DNA of 64,000 nt from Neptuniibacter pectenicola (GTDB lineage Bacteria; Pseudomonadota; Gammaproteobacteria; Pseudomonadales; Balneatricaceae), in contig NZ_LUTS01000005.1 in NCBI RefSeq assembly GCF_001597735.1, positions 1 to 64,000 of the forward strand, read 5' to 3'. Shown in pieces: positions 44,165 through 54,743 of this stretch (the stretch's first letter is position 1; each line of letters opens with the position of its first letter). Under the pieces are notes generated by a model that saw only the letters and a list, made by a program, of their open reading frames with translations, did no database searches and was not told the DNA's origin. The position numbers were made by a program, and so were the translations under genes.

Positions 44165-44397
44165 GTTTTTAGTGCTGAGTAGGTTATGACAGTTGATTGA
44201 TGATTTAATTCTATCGATCAGTTCTCACAGGAGTATCACGGAGAGCGGGCTATTTTGTTTTTCTGTGATATCTGCGGATAGAATTAAGACCTTATTGTTA
44301 GCCTCTCTGGATACCTTCTTCCGCCCTCTTTTTTAAACTGACTCCGATCTGAAATTATATGGCGGTCTCTGTTGAGCCGTTTAGACGGAGAGTTTTA

Positions 44398-45066
44398 ATG
44401 AATCGTTTTAACGCTAAATTAAGTCTGGTTGCTTCGGCTGTTGTCTTGTCCTCAGTAGTGAGTTCGGGGGCGATGGCTGCTGATGGTTTTTATGTGGGTG
44501 GTCAGTTGCAGAGTTCTACGTTTGGTCACAGCATTGAACGTAATACTGGCAGTGGTACTAATCCAAGTATTACCAGTTTTGCAGAAGAAACGGATGCGGC
44601 TGTTGGTGTCCATCTCGGCTATAAAATGCATTTAACCGATGATGCGTTTGTTGTAGCGGAAGCGTTTTACACCGATGAAAATGCCGAGACAACAAATATC
44701 AATAACATGCTGCAAACGCAGTTGGAACTGAATAGTTCGTACGGTATTAATTTTAAAGCTGGGGTTGATGTTACCCCTAAGTTTTCGGTTTATGGGATCG
44801 CCGGTGCGACCGTGTTAGATTTTGATATTCATAATAGCTACCCCTTTGCGCCACCTATGCGAAGCGGCGATACGTCGGAAGTGGGGCTGTCTTTAGGGGC
44901 GGGCTTTGAATACCAAGTGGATAATCAGTGGTCGGTGAAAGGTGAGTATATTCAGATCAACGATCTTAGTTTTGATCCTTTGCCAGAGGTGGCTGTGCCG
45001 GGCAAGTTGAATCCAAATGAGGTTGATTTCGATAGTCTTAAATTGTCAGTGAGTTACGCTTTTTAG
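44398..45066 (+). CDS. Outer-membrane beta-barrel protein
   Basis: 222 aa from ATG 44398, preceded by ACGGAGAG. Signal peptide LVASAVVLSSVVSSGAMA, with cleavage before ADGFYVGG. An eight-strand OmpA/OmpX-like barrel follows, with alternating residues and glycine turns, ending in the terminal aromatic YAF needed for insertion. Divergent from the response regulator. Confidence 0.85.
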   Translation: MNRFNAKLSLVASAVVLSSVVSSGAMAADGFYVGGQLQSSTFGHSIERNTGSGTNPSITSFAEETDAAVGVHLGYKMHLTDDAFVVAEAFYTDENAETTNINNMLQTQLELNSSYGINFKAGVDVTPKFSVYGIAGATVLDFDIHNSYPFAPPMRSGDTSEVGLSLGAGFEYQVDNQWSVKGEYIQINDLSFDPLPEVAVPGKLNPNEVDFDSLKLSVSYAF

Positions 45067-45118
45067 CGTCCGCTAACATTACCGTACAAGCCCCTTCCTT
45101 ACTTTTACGGTTTTTACT

Positions 45119-45150
45119 CTCAGTGTTTCACGTGAAACACTGAGTTTTTT
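45119..45150. terminator. Terminator that contains parS site 3
   Basis: A perfect 26-bp palindrome (45119-45144) is followed by six T. Its centre is TGTTTCACGTGAAACA (45124-45139), an exact parS. It sits 52 bases after the barrel gene, so it may end that transcript and bind ParB. Confidence 0.8.
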
Positions 45151-45209
45151 GCTGGGTGAAGGGTGTGGGATCAAGGGGTAAGGTTGGCATATTGGCCGTG
45201 GCTTTTACG

Positions 45210-45782
45210 TTAGGCTTTAAGGCGTAGGTGTTCGGCAAATGCGCTTAAGTCATCAAAAATCAATGTGCCCGTTGGGTAGGTTTCTGCGGCGATGGTTTTT
45301 AACCCTTTACCTGTTTTTACCAAAATCGGCTGACTGTTGAGTTCGCCTCCAGCGACAAGGTCACGCGCGCTGTCGCCAACGGTATAAGAGCCTGATAGAT
45401 CTGAAAGCCCAAACAAGTTCGCAATTTTTTTGAACATGCCAGGGAGTGGTTTTCGGCATCCGCATTGATCGTCTGGACCATGAGGACAGTATTCTATTGT
45501 GTGTATAACGCCGCCCTTCTCGCTTACTAGGTTCGTTAGTTTTTCGTGCATTGCATGCAGCGTGCTTTCGTCAAAATAGTTTCGCGCCAGTCCTGATTGG
45601 TTGGTCGCAACGCAGAGAATGTAGCCCGCTTTAGATAGATCTGCGATCGCTTCAATACTACCCGGAATGGGGATCCATTCATCCAGTGACTTTACGTAAG
45701 CGTCGGAGTCTTCATTAATGACACCATCTCTGTCGAGGATGATAAGTTTGCACGGGTCGATCTGAGTCAATTGAATCACCAC
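45210..45782 (-). CDS. gmhB: D-glycero-beta-D-manno-heptose 1,7-bisphosphate 7-phosphatase
   Basis: 190 aa, usual length. HAD signature ILDRDGVINEDS near residue 15, the zinc-binding cluster CPHGPDDQCGCRKP, and the later motif VGDSARDLVAG. It removes the 7-phosphate in ADP-heptose synthesis for lipopolysaccharide core. The start is one of two adjacent GTG codons. It lies after glyS, as in many gammaproteobacteria. Confidence 0.93.
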   Translation of the reverse strand: MVIQLTQIDPCKLIILDRDGVINEDSDAYVKSLDEWIPIPGSIEAIADLSKAGYILCVATNQSGLARNYFDESTLHAMHEKLTNLVSEKGGVIHTIEYCPHGPDDQCGCRKPLPGMFKKIANLFGLSDLSGSYTVGDSARDLVAGGELNSQPILVKTGKGLKTIAAETYPTGTLIFDDLSAFAEHLRLKA

Positions 45783-45797
45783 TAAATCTTTACTGTA

Positions 45798-45813
45798 GGT
45801 TTCACGTGAAACA
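45798..45813. promoter_or_regulatory. parS site 4
   Basis: GGTTTCACGTGAAACA differs from the perfect parS only in the first base. It lies between glyS and gmhB. Confidence 0.75.
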
Positions 45814-45814
45814 C

Positions 45815-45843
45815 AAAAAAGCCGGCGTAGTCGCCGGCTTGTA
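45815..45843 (-). terminator. Terminator of glyS
   Basis: On the minus strand AAGCCGGCG and CGCCGGCTT form a strong stem with a short loop, followed by TTTTT, 20 bases past the glyS stop. Confidence 0.88.
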
Positions 45844-45863
45844 TTGTATCTGAAAGCGGATGT

Positions 45864-47912
45864 TTATCCGAGAATGGATATGTCTGCAACACCTAAGAAG
45901 AGTGCGCGAAGTTGGCTAAGCAAAGCTAGGCGATTATTTTTGATCGCTTCGTCGTCGGCCATCACCATGACATCTTCAAAAAACGCATCAACTGGCGCGC
46001 GTAAACCCGCGAGTGATTCAAGTGCTTCTTGATATTTACCTTCTGCGAACAGTGGCGCTAAAGTCGCTTTCTGTGTGTCTATTGCTGCCGCGAGTGACTT
46101 CTCAGCCTCTTCTGATAAGAGGGCTGGATCAACATCGGTTGTGCCAGTGACGCCCTGTTTTGACAGGATGTTAGATACACGTTTGTTGGCGGCTGCCAAC
46201 GCGTTAGCTTCGGTCAAACTGCGGAAGTGGTTCACTGCTTTAACACGACGGTCAAAGTCTAGTGGACGGCTTGGTTTGATCGCCAACACGGCCAAGAAGA
46301 CTTCTGCATTAATGCCTGCATCTTCATACCATGCACGGAAACGTTCCAGCATAAAGTCGAGTACTTTGCTTTCAAGTCCGTCACGGGCGGGTAGGCTCGT
46401 GTGGTTGTCGGACGCGATAACCAGCAGATCACGCAGGTCTAGGTCTAAGTTGCGTTCCACAATAATGCGAAGCACACCCAGTGCAGCACGGCGTAGTGCG
46501 AACGGGTCTTTAGAACCTGTAGGCGGCTGATTAATACCAAACAAGCCCGTTAGGGTGTCTAGACGGTCAGCGATCGCTACAGCGATGCCGGGCGCTGTTT
46601 GTGGTAACTCGTCACCGGAGAAGCGAGGCATGTACTGCTCGTTTTGCGCCAGTGCTACGTCGTTGTCTTCCCCATCGTTGAGTGCATAGTGGTAGCCCAT
46701 AAGACCTTGTAGGTCAGTGAACTCATACACCATGTCAGTCATTAGATCGGTTTTAGCAAGCAGGCCTGCTCGCTCTGCTTTCGCTTTATCTTCGCCTAGT
46801 GCCAGCGCGATCTTTCCAGCCAAGGTGCTGATGCGTGATGCTTTATCATGCAGGGTACCAAGGTCTTTTTGGAAGACAATTGTTTTAAGTTTTTCGACGC
46901 GGGATTCAAGCGTGCTTTTCTTATCCGTTTCAAAAAAGAAGGCGGCATCGGACAAGCGAGGACGGATAACTTTTTCGTTACCTTCAATTACCTGTTGCGG
47001 GTCATTGGAGACAATATTACAGATAGTGGTGAAGTTCGGCAGAAGGCTTCCTTCACTGTCTAAGTGGTGGAAGTACTTCTGGTGCTCCTTCATGGAGGAG
47101 ATAAGTGCAGCAGCCGGAACGTCTAAAAAGCGTTCTTCAAAGCGACCCGTTAAAGCAACAGGCCACTCATTCAGTGAGGCAACTTCGTCAAGTAGGTCTT
47201 CGTCGATCTGTGCCGTTGCGTTGAGCTTTTGCCCTTCCGCAATCACTTGTTCGCGAATCATCTCTTTACGTGCTTCATAATCGGCAACAACCATGCCCGG
47301 CTCATTCAGGCGAGCTTGGTATTCTGCTGGGGTAATCAGCTCGATCTCATTGTTGTAATGGAATCGATGACCGCGTGTTTTACGGCCTGATGTTAGTCCC
47401 AGGATTTCACAGTCGATAACGTCGTCACCCAGTAGCATGACAAGCCAGTGAACAGGGCGAACAAACTCAACCCGTGACGCACCCCAGCGCATACGCTTAG
47501 GGATCGGCAGTTTGTTTAGCGAGTTTTCAACCAGTGTCGGTAGTAGTAACGCCGTCGCTTTACCCTCTTCCGTGTTACGGAAGTTGAAGTAATCGCCTTT
47601 GTCGGTCGTGATGGTTTCTAGCTGATCAGCCGTCACACCGCATGAACGAGCAAAGCCTTCGACCGCTTTTTCTGGTGCTTTTACCGATGGGCCGCGACGT
47701 TCAATATCACGGTCTGCTTGTTTCTCATCCAGTGCGCTAATGAGCACGGCAAGTCTGCGTGGAGAGGCAAAGCTTTTTACGTCGGTAAAGCTAACGCCCG
47801 CTTCTTTTAGACCTGATGTGATGCCTTGAGTAAACGCATCGGACAATGTCTTAAGGGCTTTAGGTGGCAGCTCTTCGGTGCCAAGTTCTACGAGAAAATC
47901 GTGTTGGGACAT
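45864..47912 (-). CDS. glyS: Glycyl-tRNA synthetase beta chain
   Basis: 682 aa, full length. Family segments: FLVELGTEELPPKAL at the start, FASPRRLAVLI, VLEERF-type FEERFLDVPAAALISSMKEH, and FALRRAALGVLRII. It pairs with the alpha chain as an alpha2-beta2 enzyme; the beta chain carries the tRNA-binding and editing-like domains. Its ATG overlaps the glyQ stop by one base. Confidence 0.97.
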   Translation of the reverse strand: MSQHDFLVELGTEELPPKALKTLSDAFTQGITSGLKEAGVSFTDVKSFASPRRLAVLISALDEKQADRDIERRGPSVKAPEKAVEGFARSCGVTADQLETITTDKGDYFNFRNTEEGKATALLLPTLVENSLNKLPIPKRMRWGASRVEFVRPVHWLVMLLGDDVIDCEILGLTSGRKTRGHRFHYNNEIELITPAEYQARLNEPGMVVADYEARKEMIREQVIAEGQKLNATAQIDEDLLDEVASLNEWPVALTGRFEERFLDVPAAALISSMKEHQKYFHHLDSEGSLLPNFTTICNIVSNDPQQVIEGNEKVIRPRLSDAAFFFETDKKSTLESRVEKLKTIVFQKDLGTLHDKASRISTLAGKIALALGEDKAKAERAGLLAKTDLMTDMVYEFTDLQGLMGYHYALNDGEDNDVALAQNEQYMPRFSGDELPQTAPGIAVAIADRLDTLTGLFGINQPPTGSKDPFALRRAALGVLRIIVERNLDLDLRDLLVIASDNHTSLPARDGLESKVLDFMLERFRAWYEDAGINAEVFLAVLAIKPSRPLDFDRRVKAVNHFRSLTEANALAAANKRVSNILSKQGVTGTTDVDPALLSEEAEKSLAAAIDTQKATLAPLFAEGKYQEALESLAGLRAPVDAFFEDVMVMADDEAIKNNRLALLSQLRALFLGVADISILG

Positions 47913-48883
47913 TATTTATTCTCCTCGCAGTTAGCCAGTACTTCCTGACGAATTGCTTCAGGTGCTAGCGGGAATCCTAACGCTTTACGTGTATTGAAGT
48001 ATGCGCTGGCAACTTCACGGGCCAGTGTACGTACCCGTAAGATAAAGCGCTGACGTTCAGTTACTGAGATCGCATGGCGAGCATCCAGTAAGTTGAAGGT
48101 GTGTGATGCTTTCAGTACTTGTTCGTATGCAGGGAGTGGCAGTGGCTTTTCAAGTTGAAGCAACTTGTTGCACTCTGCTTCGCAATGGTCAAACTGTTTG
48201 AACAGTTGAGGTACGTCTGCATGTTCGAAGTTGTACGTGGATTGCTCTACTTCGTTTTGATGGAAAACATCGCCATAAGTGACCACTGAACCATCTGGGT
48301 TTTTAGCCCAAATCAGATCGTAAACGCTATCTACGTTTTGCAGATACATCGCAATACGTTCTAGGCCATAGGTGATTTCACCGGTTACGGGGTAGCACTC
48401 TAAACCACCGGCTTGCTGGAAGTAGGTGAACTGAGTAACTTCCATACCGTTTAACCAGACTTCCCAACCTAAGCCCCAAGCACCCAGTGTGGGTGACTCC
48501 CAGTTATCCTCTACGAAGCGAACATCGTGAATACCTAGATCTACCCCCATACGGCGTAACGAGCCAAGGTAGAGTTCCTGGATATTGTCAGGGGATGGTT
48601 TTAATACAACCTGGAATTGGTAGTAATGCTGTAGACGGTTAGGGTTTTCACCATAACGGCCATCCGTTGGGCGACGGCTTGGCTGAACATAGGCAGAGCG
48701 CCATGTTTCAGGTCCGGTTGCACGGAGAAAAGTAGATGGGTGGAAGGTGCCCGCACCAACCTCCATATCAAGTGGTTGTACGATTACACAACCCTGCTCT
48801 GCCCAGTATTCCTGCAGAGCAAGGATCAGCCCCTGAAATGTGCTTACGTCTGGGGTTGCCTTATCAGTCACAGAGTTCACCAT
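47912..48883 (-). CDS. glyQ: Glycyl-tRNA synthetase alpha chain
   Basis: 323 aa. Class II synthetase motifs: [20 protein letters not shown] at the N-terminus, [20 protein letters not shown], and [11 protein letters not shown]. It forms glycyl-adenylate and works with GlyS. First gene of the glyQS operon; normal length. Confidence 0.97.
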   Translation of the reverse strand: MVNSVTDKATPDVSTFQGLILALQEYWAEQGCVIVQPLDMEVGAGTFHPSTFLRATGPETWRSAYVQPSRRPTDGRYGENPNRLQHYYQFQVVLKPSPDNIQELYLGSLRRMGVDLGIHDVRFVEDNWESPTLGAWGLGWEVWLNGMEVTQFTYFQQAGGLECYPVTGEITYGLERIAMYLQNVDSVYDLIWAKNPDGSVVTYGDVFHQNEVEQSTYNFEHADVPQLFKQFDHCEAECNKLLQLEKPLPLPAYEQVLKASHTFNLLDARHAISVTERQRFILRVRTLAREVASAYFNTRKALGFPLAPEAIRQEVLANCEENK

Positions 48884-48989
48884 TGTAAAATTGGCCGAAA
48901 AATTAGGCGGGAATTATACAACAAAAAATGAACAATCGGGCTTAGGAAAAGTGGAGAAGCGGGGATAAAATAGATTTTTTGCTGAAAAG

Positions 48990-49014
48990 TTTGGGCAGAA
49001 CGGCTTTCTGCCCA
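48990..49014 (-). terminator. Terminator of the YtoQ-like gene
   Basis: TTGGGCAG and CTGCCCAA form an 8-bp stem located just past the stop of the leftward gene at 49031. Confidence 0.65.
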
Positions 49015-49030
49015 AGATTCGGTCGAAAAA

Positions 49031-49477
49031 TCAGTAATCTAGGCAGAGGTATTTTAAGGTTTCGATCACCTGTTCGGTGTTTTCTGCAACCGCATGAGCG
49101 CAGGCATCAATCTCTTTGAGTGGGTGTGTTAGCTCTGGGGCATGTTCCACAATCAATGATTTTCCATTCGCGATAGCAAAGCCTGCATCAAACGCCGCGT
49201 TCCACTGACGGTATTTATTACCAAAACGCACGATCACTATATCCGCACGTTTGATGGCGGTCATATGGCGCATGGTATTCATTTTGGCCGATTTGTGGTC
49301 GGTCCAAAAATCGGATGTTTCAGGGCCTAGAATCTCGGTGGCGCAGCCGTCACTGGATTCATGATTCGTATTGGGTGTTAATACATCGATAGGTAGGCCA
49401 TTTTGGTTAATCGCCCTTTTGATCTGATCGCGCCAGTCGGAATGGATCTCACCAGAAAGATATACAGTGTAACGCAT
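49031..49477 (-). CDS. YtoQ-family protein
   Basis: 148 aa. YTVYLSGEIHSDWRDQI at the start and AKMNTMRHMTAIKRADIVIV in the middle are typical of YtoQ, a family related to nucleoside deoxyribosyltransferase-type folds. The function is not established. Monocistronic, between glyQ and trkH. Confidence 0.82.
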   Translation of the reverse strand: MRYTVYLSGEIHSDWRDQIKRAINQNGLPIDVLTPNTNHESSDGCATEILGPETSDFWTDHKSAKMNTMRHMTAIKRADIVIVRFGNKYRQWNAAFDAGFAIANGKSLIVEHAPELTHPLKEIDACAHAVAENTEQVIETLKYLCLDY

Positions 49478-49525
49478 GGTTAAAGTCTCAAATTGTAGTC
49501 ACTTAAAATCTATTCTACCGCCTGC

Positions 49526-50974
49526 TTAGCGTTTCCAAAAGATCGGCGTAAATAATACAAGCAAGGTAAATACTTCTAATCGGCCGAGTAGCATGGCAAA
49601 GCATAACACCCATTTTGCAGGCTCGTTTAGGTTGCCGTAGTGGGCTGATACGTTACCTAGTCCCGGTCCTAAGTTGTTCAGCGTTGCGCCGACTGCGGAC
49701 CATGCGGTGACTTGGTCTAAGCCTGTGGCAAGCAGTGCAACTAACATCACAACAAAGACAATCATGTAGACGGAGAAGAAACCCCATACCGCTTCTAACA
49801 CGCGGTCAGAGATCGGTTTTTTGCCAAGCTTAACGGGGATGATTGCGTTAGGGTGAACAAGGCGTTGGATCTCACGGTAGCCCTGTTTCAAAATCAGTAG
49901 CACACGTATAACTTTCATCCCGCCGCCGGTTGATCCGGCACAGCCGCCGGCGAAGGTCGCAACAAAGAGTAAAAACGGAAGCATGGCTGGCCAGTGGGCA
50001 AAGTCGGCGGTAGCAAAGCCTGAGGTTGTGGCAATCGAGACCACCATGAAGGTGGCTTTACGCAGTGATTCAGCCGGTTCGTAAGTGTTGGTGACAATAA
50101 GCACGATCAGTGCGATAAGCGTTATGCCCAGCAGTGTCGAAATATAAAATTTAAATTCAGGGTCTTTAAAGTAGTGGCTGATGGAGCGTTGGCGCCAAGC
50201 GAAAAAGTGAAGCCCGAAATTAACGGTCGATACGACCATAAAGAACACACATATCAGCTCAATTGTGAGCGAGTCGAAGTAACCGATACTGGCATCGTGG
50301 GTGGAAAATCCGCCGATGGCAACGGTGGAGAAACTATGGCTAACCGCGTCAAACACGTCCATCCCTGCGAGCCAATAACCGACCCCACAGACAATGGTAA
50401 GGGAGAGGTAAATATACCAAAGGGCTTTGGCTGTTTCGGTGATGCGTGGGGTTAGTTTAGAGTCTTTAACCGGGCCAGGTATCTCCGCGCGGTAAAGCTG
50501 CATACCCCCGATACCTAACATCGGCAGAATGGCGACGGCTAATACGATGATACCCATACCGCCTAGCCACTGCAGTTGCTGACGATAAAAAAGAATCGAT
50601 TTGGGCAGGTAGTCGATACCGGTGATAACCGTGGCCCCGGTTGTGGTGAGGCCTGATAGGGATTCAAAAACAGCATCGACGAAAGAGAGGTGCGGATCTT
50701 CGGTGATCATAAAGGGAAAGGCCCCGAAAAAGCCCAATACCGCCCAGAAGAGTACCGTGATTAAAAAGCCATCCCGTGTGCGCAAGTCTTGCCGGACACG
50801 GTAGACAGGTATCCAGATAAGAAACCCCGTTACCAGCGTAATAAAAAAGCCTGCAATAAACGCAAAATCAGCGCCGTCATTGTAAATGTATGAGATGGCT
50901 AAAGGCGGCAGCATGGAGAAGCTGAATATCATCAGCAAAATACCAAGAATGCGCAGAATTACTTTGTAATGCAT
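49526..50974 (-). CDS. trkH: Trk potassium channel subunit TrkH
   Basis: 482 aa with about ten membrane segments. The K+ selectivity loops appear as SGLTTTGATV, ATTSGFATAD and AGGCAGSTGGGMKV. Inner-membrane K+ uptake protein gated by TrkA, whose gene lies 15 bases upstream in the same operon. Confidence 0.95.
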   Translation of the reverse strand: MHYKVILRILGILLMIFSFSMLPPLAISYIYNDGADFAFIAGFFITLVTGFLIWIPVYRVRQDLRTRDGFLITVLFWAVLGFFGAFPFMITEDPHLSFVDAVFESLSGLTTTGATVITGIDYLPKSILFYRQQLQWLGGMGIIVLAVAILPMLGIGGMQLYRAEIPGPVKDSKLTPRITETAKALWYIYLSLTIVCGVGYWLAGMDVFDAVSHSFSTVAIGGFSTHDASIGYFDSLTIELICVFFMVVSTVNFGLHFFAWRQRSISHYFKDPEFKFYISTLLGITLIALIVLIVTNTYEPAESLRKATFMVVSIATTSGFATADFAHWPAMLPFLLFVATFAGGCAGSTGGGMKVIRVLLILKQGYREIQRLVHPNAIIPVKLGKKPISDRVLEAVWGFFSVYMIVFVVMLVALLATGLDQVTAWSAVGATLNNLGPGLGNVSAHYGNLNEPAKWVLCFAMLLGRLEVFTLLVLFTPIFWKR

Positions 50975-50989
50975 TTGCTCAATTACCGC

Positions 50990-52366
50990 TTAGAAGAAGG
51001 TTAAGCCAACTTGGAAAAGTCGCTCGACCTCTTTAATTCGTCGTTTATCGACAAGGAATAAGATCACGTGGTCGCCACTTTCAACCACAACATCATCATG
51101 AGCGATAAGCACTTGATCGTTACGCACAATAGCGCCAATGGTCGTCCCATCAGGCAGGTTGATCTCTTCGATGGTTTTGCCCACAACTTTGGAGGATGAG
51201 CTGTCACCATGGGCAACCGCTTCTAAGGCTTCTGCCGCGCCCCGTCGTAAGGCATGCACCGCAACCACGTCACCTCGTCGTACGTGGGTGAGCAGTGCAC
51301 CAATGGTTGTTTGCTGTGGTGATATGGCGATATCAATCGCCCCGCCCTGTACAAGATCTACATAGGCGGGGTTGTTGATAAGGGTCATTACTGTTCTGGC
51401 CCCTTGTCGTTTGGCTAACATGGAGGCCATGATATTGGCCTCATCATCGTTCGTTAAGGCGCAAAATACATCGGTATCTTCAATGTTCTCTTCGATTAAG
51501 AGCTCACGGTCGGATGCGCTGCCTTGGAGGACGATGGTTTTATCTAAGGTACGGGCTAGCTTGTTACAACGTTCGAGGTCGCGTTCGATGATTTTAACTT
51601 GATAGCGGCCTTCGATGGATTCGGCTAAGCGCGCACCAATATTACCGCCGCCAGCGATGATGATGCGTTTGTAGGGGTTGTCGAGGCGGCGAAGCTCACT
51701 CATGACCGCTAAAATATCTTTGCGTGCGGCGATAAAAAAGACTTCATCATCGGCTTCAATGATCGTATCGCCTTTCGGAATAATTGGGCTTCCGCTTCGA
51801 AAGATTGCCGCTACGCGGGTGTCAACGGAGGGCATATGTGTGCGTAGGTAGGAGATTTCACGCCCTACCAGCGGCCCACCGTAATAGGCTTTTACTGCGA
51901 CCAGCTGCGCTTTTCCATCGGCAAAATCGAGTACCTGCAATGCGCCGGGGTGCTGAATCAGCCGTTTGATATGTTTAGTGACGAGAAACTCAGGACTGAT
52001 TCGGACATCAATAGGGATGCCCTTTTCACCAAAGATCTTTTGGTTTTTATCTAAGTAGTCATGTTCGCGAACACGGGCGATTTTTGTGGGCGTATTAAAT
52101 AGCGTTTGAGCAATCTGACAGGCAAGCATGTTCACTTCGTCAGAATTGGTAACAGCAATCAACATATCCGCATCAACCGCGCCGGCTTGTTCAAGCACGG
52201 TGGGGTAGGATGCTTTGCCTTCGATGGTACGAATATCTAGCCGGTCTTGAAGCTCACGCAGTCGATTCGTATCTGTATCAACGACAGTGATGTCGTTATC
52301 TTCTCGGGCTAGGTTTTCAGCCAGTGTGCCGCCAACTTGCCCGGCACCTAGAATAATGATCTTCAT
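50990..52366 (-). CDS. trkA: Trk system NAD-binding regulatory protein TrkA
   Basis: 458 aa, two RCK units. Rossmann loops are [16 protein letters not shown] at the start and [14 protein letters not shown] near 235, each followed by a TrkA-C domain. Cytoplasmic ring that binds NAD(H) and gates TrkH. It follows rsmB, the typical order. Confidence 0.96.
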   Translation of the reverse strand: MKIIILGAGQVGGTLAENLAREDNDITVVDTDTNRLRELQDRLDIRTIEGKASYPTVLEQAGAVDADMLIAVTNSDEVNMLACQIAQTLFNTPTKIARVREHDYLDKNQKIFGEKGIPIDVRISPEFLVTKHIKRLIQHPGALQVLDFADGKAQLVAVKAYYGGPLVGREISYLRTHMPSVDTRVAAIFRSGSPIIPKGDTIIEADDEVFFIAARKDILAVMSELRRLDNPYKRIIIAGGGNIGARLAESIEGRYQVKIIERDLERCNKLARTLDKTIVLQGSASDRELLIEENIEDTDVFCALTNDDEANIMASMLAKRQGARTVMTLINNPAYVDLVQGGAIDIAISPQQTTIGALLTHVRRGDVVAVHALRRGAAEALEAVAHGDSSSSKVVGKTIEEINLPDGTTIGAIVRNDQVLIAHDDVVVESGDHVILFLVDKRRIKEVERLFQVGLTFF

Positions 52367-52407
52367 TATCAGCCTTTTACTGCTGCTAGAGGCGTAGGGT
52401 CGCCGTT

Positions 52408-53715
52408 TTAGTCGAGCTTACCCTGTTTTTCTAGCAGTGCATAATAGAAACCATCATGGCCGTCAATTTGTGGAAATAATTGGCGTCCATACTCACGTTG
52501 AATGCCCCAAGGCGCGTCAATGGTTATATGTTTTACATTGTCGGTTTGTGCGATAAACCGTTTTATTAACCGCTCATTTTCTTGTGGGAAAATGGAGCAG
52601 GTTGCGTATAGAAGTTTGCCGCCCGGTTTGAGCATCGACCAGCAGTTTTCGATAATCGCTTGCTGTAGTTTAGATATTTCATGGATATCTTCACCTTGGC
52701 GTAAATATTTTATATCAGGATTGCGTCTAATCACGCCGGTGGCTGAACAGGGGGCATCTAATAAAATGCGGTCATACTGTTCACCGTCCCACCATGTTTG
52801 AGTGGACGCATCCGCAATAATAAGGCGTGCCTCTAAGCCCAAACGGGTTAAGTTCTCCTCAATGCGCCCTGCTCTTCTTTCCTCTAATTCAACCGCGTCT
52901 ACGGCGCTAAGGGCCGGTTCGGTTTCTAATATGTGGCACAGTTTTCCGCCCGGCGCAGCGCATGCGTCTAAGACGGTTTGGCCCGGTTGTAGATCAAGCA
53001 GTTGGGCCGCGAGTTGGGCGGCTTCATCTTGAACACTAAAGGCGCCGCTTTCATAGCCGGGCAGTGACTCCACGTTTAGGGAGGTGGATAAGCGAATACC
53101 CGCGGGGCTGAACACGGTTTTCTCGGCATCAACGATCGGCTCAAGTTGGGCCAAATAACTGTCTCTATCGGTGTTGAGGGTGTTTACCCTTAGCGTCAGT
53201 GGTGCTTGCCCATTGTTGGCGTGAAGGATCTGTTGCCAGTGCTCTGGCCAGTTATTCTTTAATTTAGCGATCATCCACTCGGGATGGTTGAACTGGTAAG
53301 ATTCATTGTCTGCCAGTGAGTCTTCGAGCTCCTCTTGCTCCCGTTGGAAGCGGCGCAAAATCGCATTTACAACTTTGCCTGCCCACTCTTTATCGAGTTC
53401 CCGACAGGCCTCAACGCTTTCACTAATGGCAGCATGGGCGGGGATGCGGGTGTGTTGGAGCTGGTAAAGGCCGACTAAAACGATGGCTTTTATATCAATA
53501 TCACGAAACTTAAACGCACGGTTTTGGAGTAATTTAACCAGACAGTTAAGTTGCGGATGGTGGCGCATCGTGCCGTAACAAAGTTCCCGTAGCAGTGCGC
53601 GGTCTTTCTCTGGACAGTGGCGCTCAATAGCGGGGTACTGTGTGTTGAGAGAGCCTTTGTTTTGCAGCAAAGGGGTAAGTACTTGAGCGGCTAATGCGCG
53701 CACATTGGATGTCAT
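52408..53715 (-). CDS. rsmB: 16S rRNA m5C967 methyltransferase RsmB
   Basis: 435 aa. An N-terminal NusB-like domain (to about 140) is followed by a SAM methyltransferase with [33 protein letters not shown] and [12 protein letters not shown]; the two Cys are the catalytic pair. It lies five bases after fmt in the def-fmt-rsmB-trkA order. Confidence 0.96.
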   Translation of the reverse strand: MTSNVRALAAQVLTPLLQNKGSLNTQYPAIERHCPEKDRALLRELCYGTMRHHPQLNCLVKLLQNRAFKFRDIDIKAIVLVGLYQLQHTRIPAHAAISESVEACRELDKEWAGKVVNAILRRFQREQEELEDSLADNESYQFNHPEWMIAKLKNNWPEHWQQILHANNGQAPLTLRVNTLNTDRDSYLAQLEPIVDAEKTVFSPAGIRLSTSLNVESLPGYESGAFSVQDEAAQLAAQLLDLQPGQTVLDACAAPGGKLCHILETEPALSAVDAVELEERRAGRIEENLTRLGLEARLIIADASTQTWWDGEQYDRILLDAPCSATGVIRRNPDIKYLRQGEDIHEISKLQQAIIENCWSMLKPGGKLLYATCSIFPQENERLIKRFIAQTDNVKHITIDAPWGIQREYGRQLFPQIDGHDGFYYALLEKQGKLD

Positions 53716-53720
53716 TAGGG

Positions 53721-54665
53721 TTATCCTAGCTGCACGCCAGCGCTAAACTGTTCGCGCTTAGAGTTGAGTACTGAGGCTGCGTCCATCGGTTTTTTCCCGG
53801 GAAGTTGCAGCGTTTTTATTTTAATGGCGCCTTTTCCGCAGCCGATAATAATGCTCTTTTTATCAGCGGGTAAAATTTGTCCTGCGACGCCCTGTTGGTC
53901 GAGTTGCTCGCACTCAAGTAATTTAATAGTTTCATCACCTAGCTGGAAGGTCACGGCAACACGGGGGCTTAATGTCCGCACTTTAAGGTCAATGGCGTCT
54001 GCCGTTTGCGTCCAGTCGATCACGCCCTCCTCTTTGCTGAGTTTGTGAGCGTACGTTGCTAATTGGTTGTCTTGAGGCTCTGGCGTTAGATGACCGGCGT
54101 TTATGCCGTTTAATGTTTCAACTAATGCGGTTGCGCCAAGGCTACCTAGGCGTTCAAAGAGGGAGGCCGCGGTGTCGTTATGGCTGATAGGTGTGGTGAC
54201 TTTTAACAGCATGTCACCGGTATCTAAGCCTTCGTCCATCTGCATAATGGTTACGCCGGTTTCGGCATCACCGGCTAGCATTGCGCGTTCGACCGGCGCG
54301 GCTCCTCGCCAGCGTGGTAGGAGTGATCCATGTACATTAATGCAGCCTAAGCGTGGTGTATCTAAAATAGGCTTCGGTAGCAGCATTCCATAGGCAACGA
54401 CAACCATTATGTCGGCTTCAAGGTTAGCGAGTACTTGCTGTTCTTCTTCGGTTTTTAAACTATGGGGCTGAAAAACAGGGATATCGTGGGCTTGAGCAAG
54501 GTCTTTGACGGGCCTTGGTGCCATCTGATTTTTACGTTTTCCTTTTTTATCGGGCTGGGTATACACCGCTATCACTTGGTGTTCGCTATCAAGCAGCGCT
54601 TGTAAGTTGTACGCGGCAAAGTCTGGCGTGCCTGCAAAGACGATACGAAGTGGGGTGTTAGCCAT
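53721..54665 (-). CDS. fmt: Methionyl-tRNA formyltransferase
   Basis: About 314 aa from ATG 54665 (a TTG five codons earlier is possible). Motifs: IVFAGTPDFAA, the formyl-folate loop INVHGSLLPRWRGAAP with H and D catalytic residues (DEGLDTGDML), and a C-terminal OB-like domain. It formylates initiator Met-tRNA. Confidence 0.96.
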   Translation of the reverse strand: MANTPLRIVFAGTPDFAAYNLQALLDSEHQVIAVYTQPDKKGKRKNQMAPRPVKDLAQAHDIPVFQPHSLKTEEEQQVLANLEADIMVVVAYGMLLPKPILDTPRLGCINVHGSLLPRWRGAAPVERAMLAGDAETGVTIMQMDEGLDTGDMLLKVTTPISHNDTAASLFERLGSLGATALVETLNGINAGHLTPEPQDNQLATYAHKLSKEEGVIDWTQTADAIDLKVRTLSPRVAVTFQLGDETIKLLECEQLDQQGVAGQILPADKKSIIIGCGKGAIKIKTLQLPGKKPMDAASVLNSKREQFSAGVQLG

Positions 54666-54743
54666 AAAAAAGTTATCCAAATCAAATAAAACAGGCCTGC
54701 GGTGTTACGCGCAAGCCTGAGAATAGAGTGTAGTCGATCGCGC

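Noticed and set aside
46075-47280. Rightward frames up to 187 codons opposite glyS
   Set aside because: Antisense shadows of a full-length, conserved glyS.
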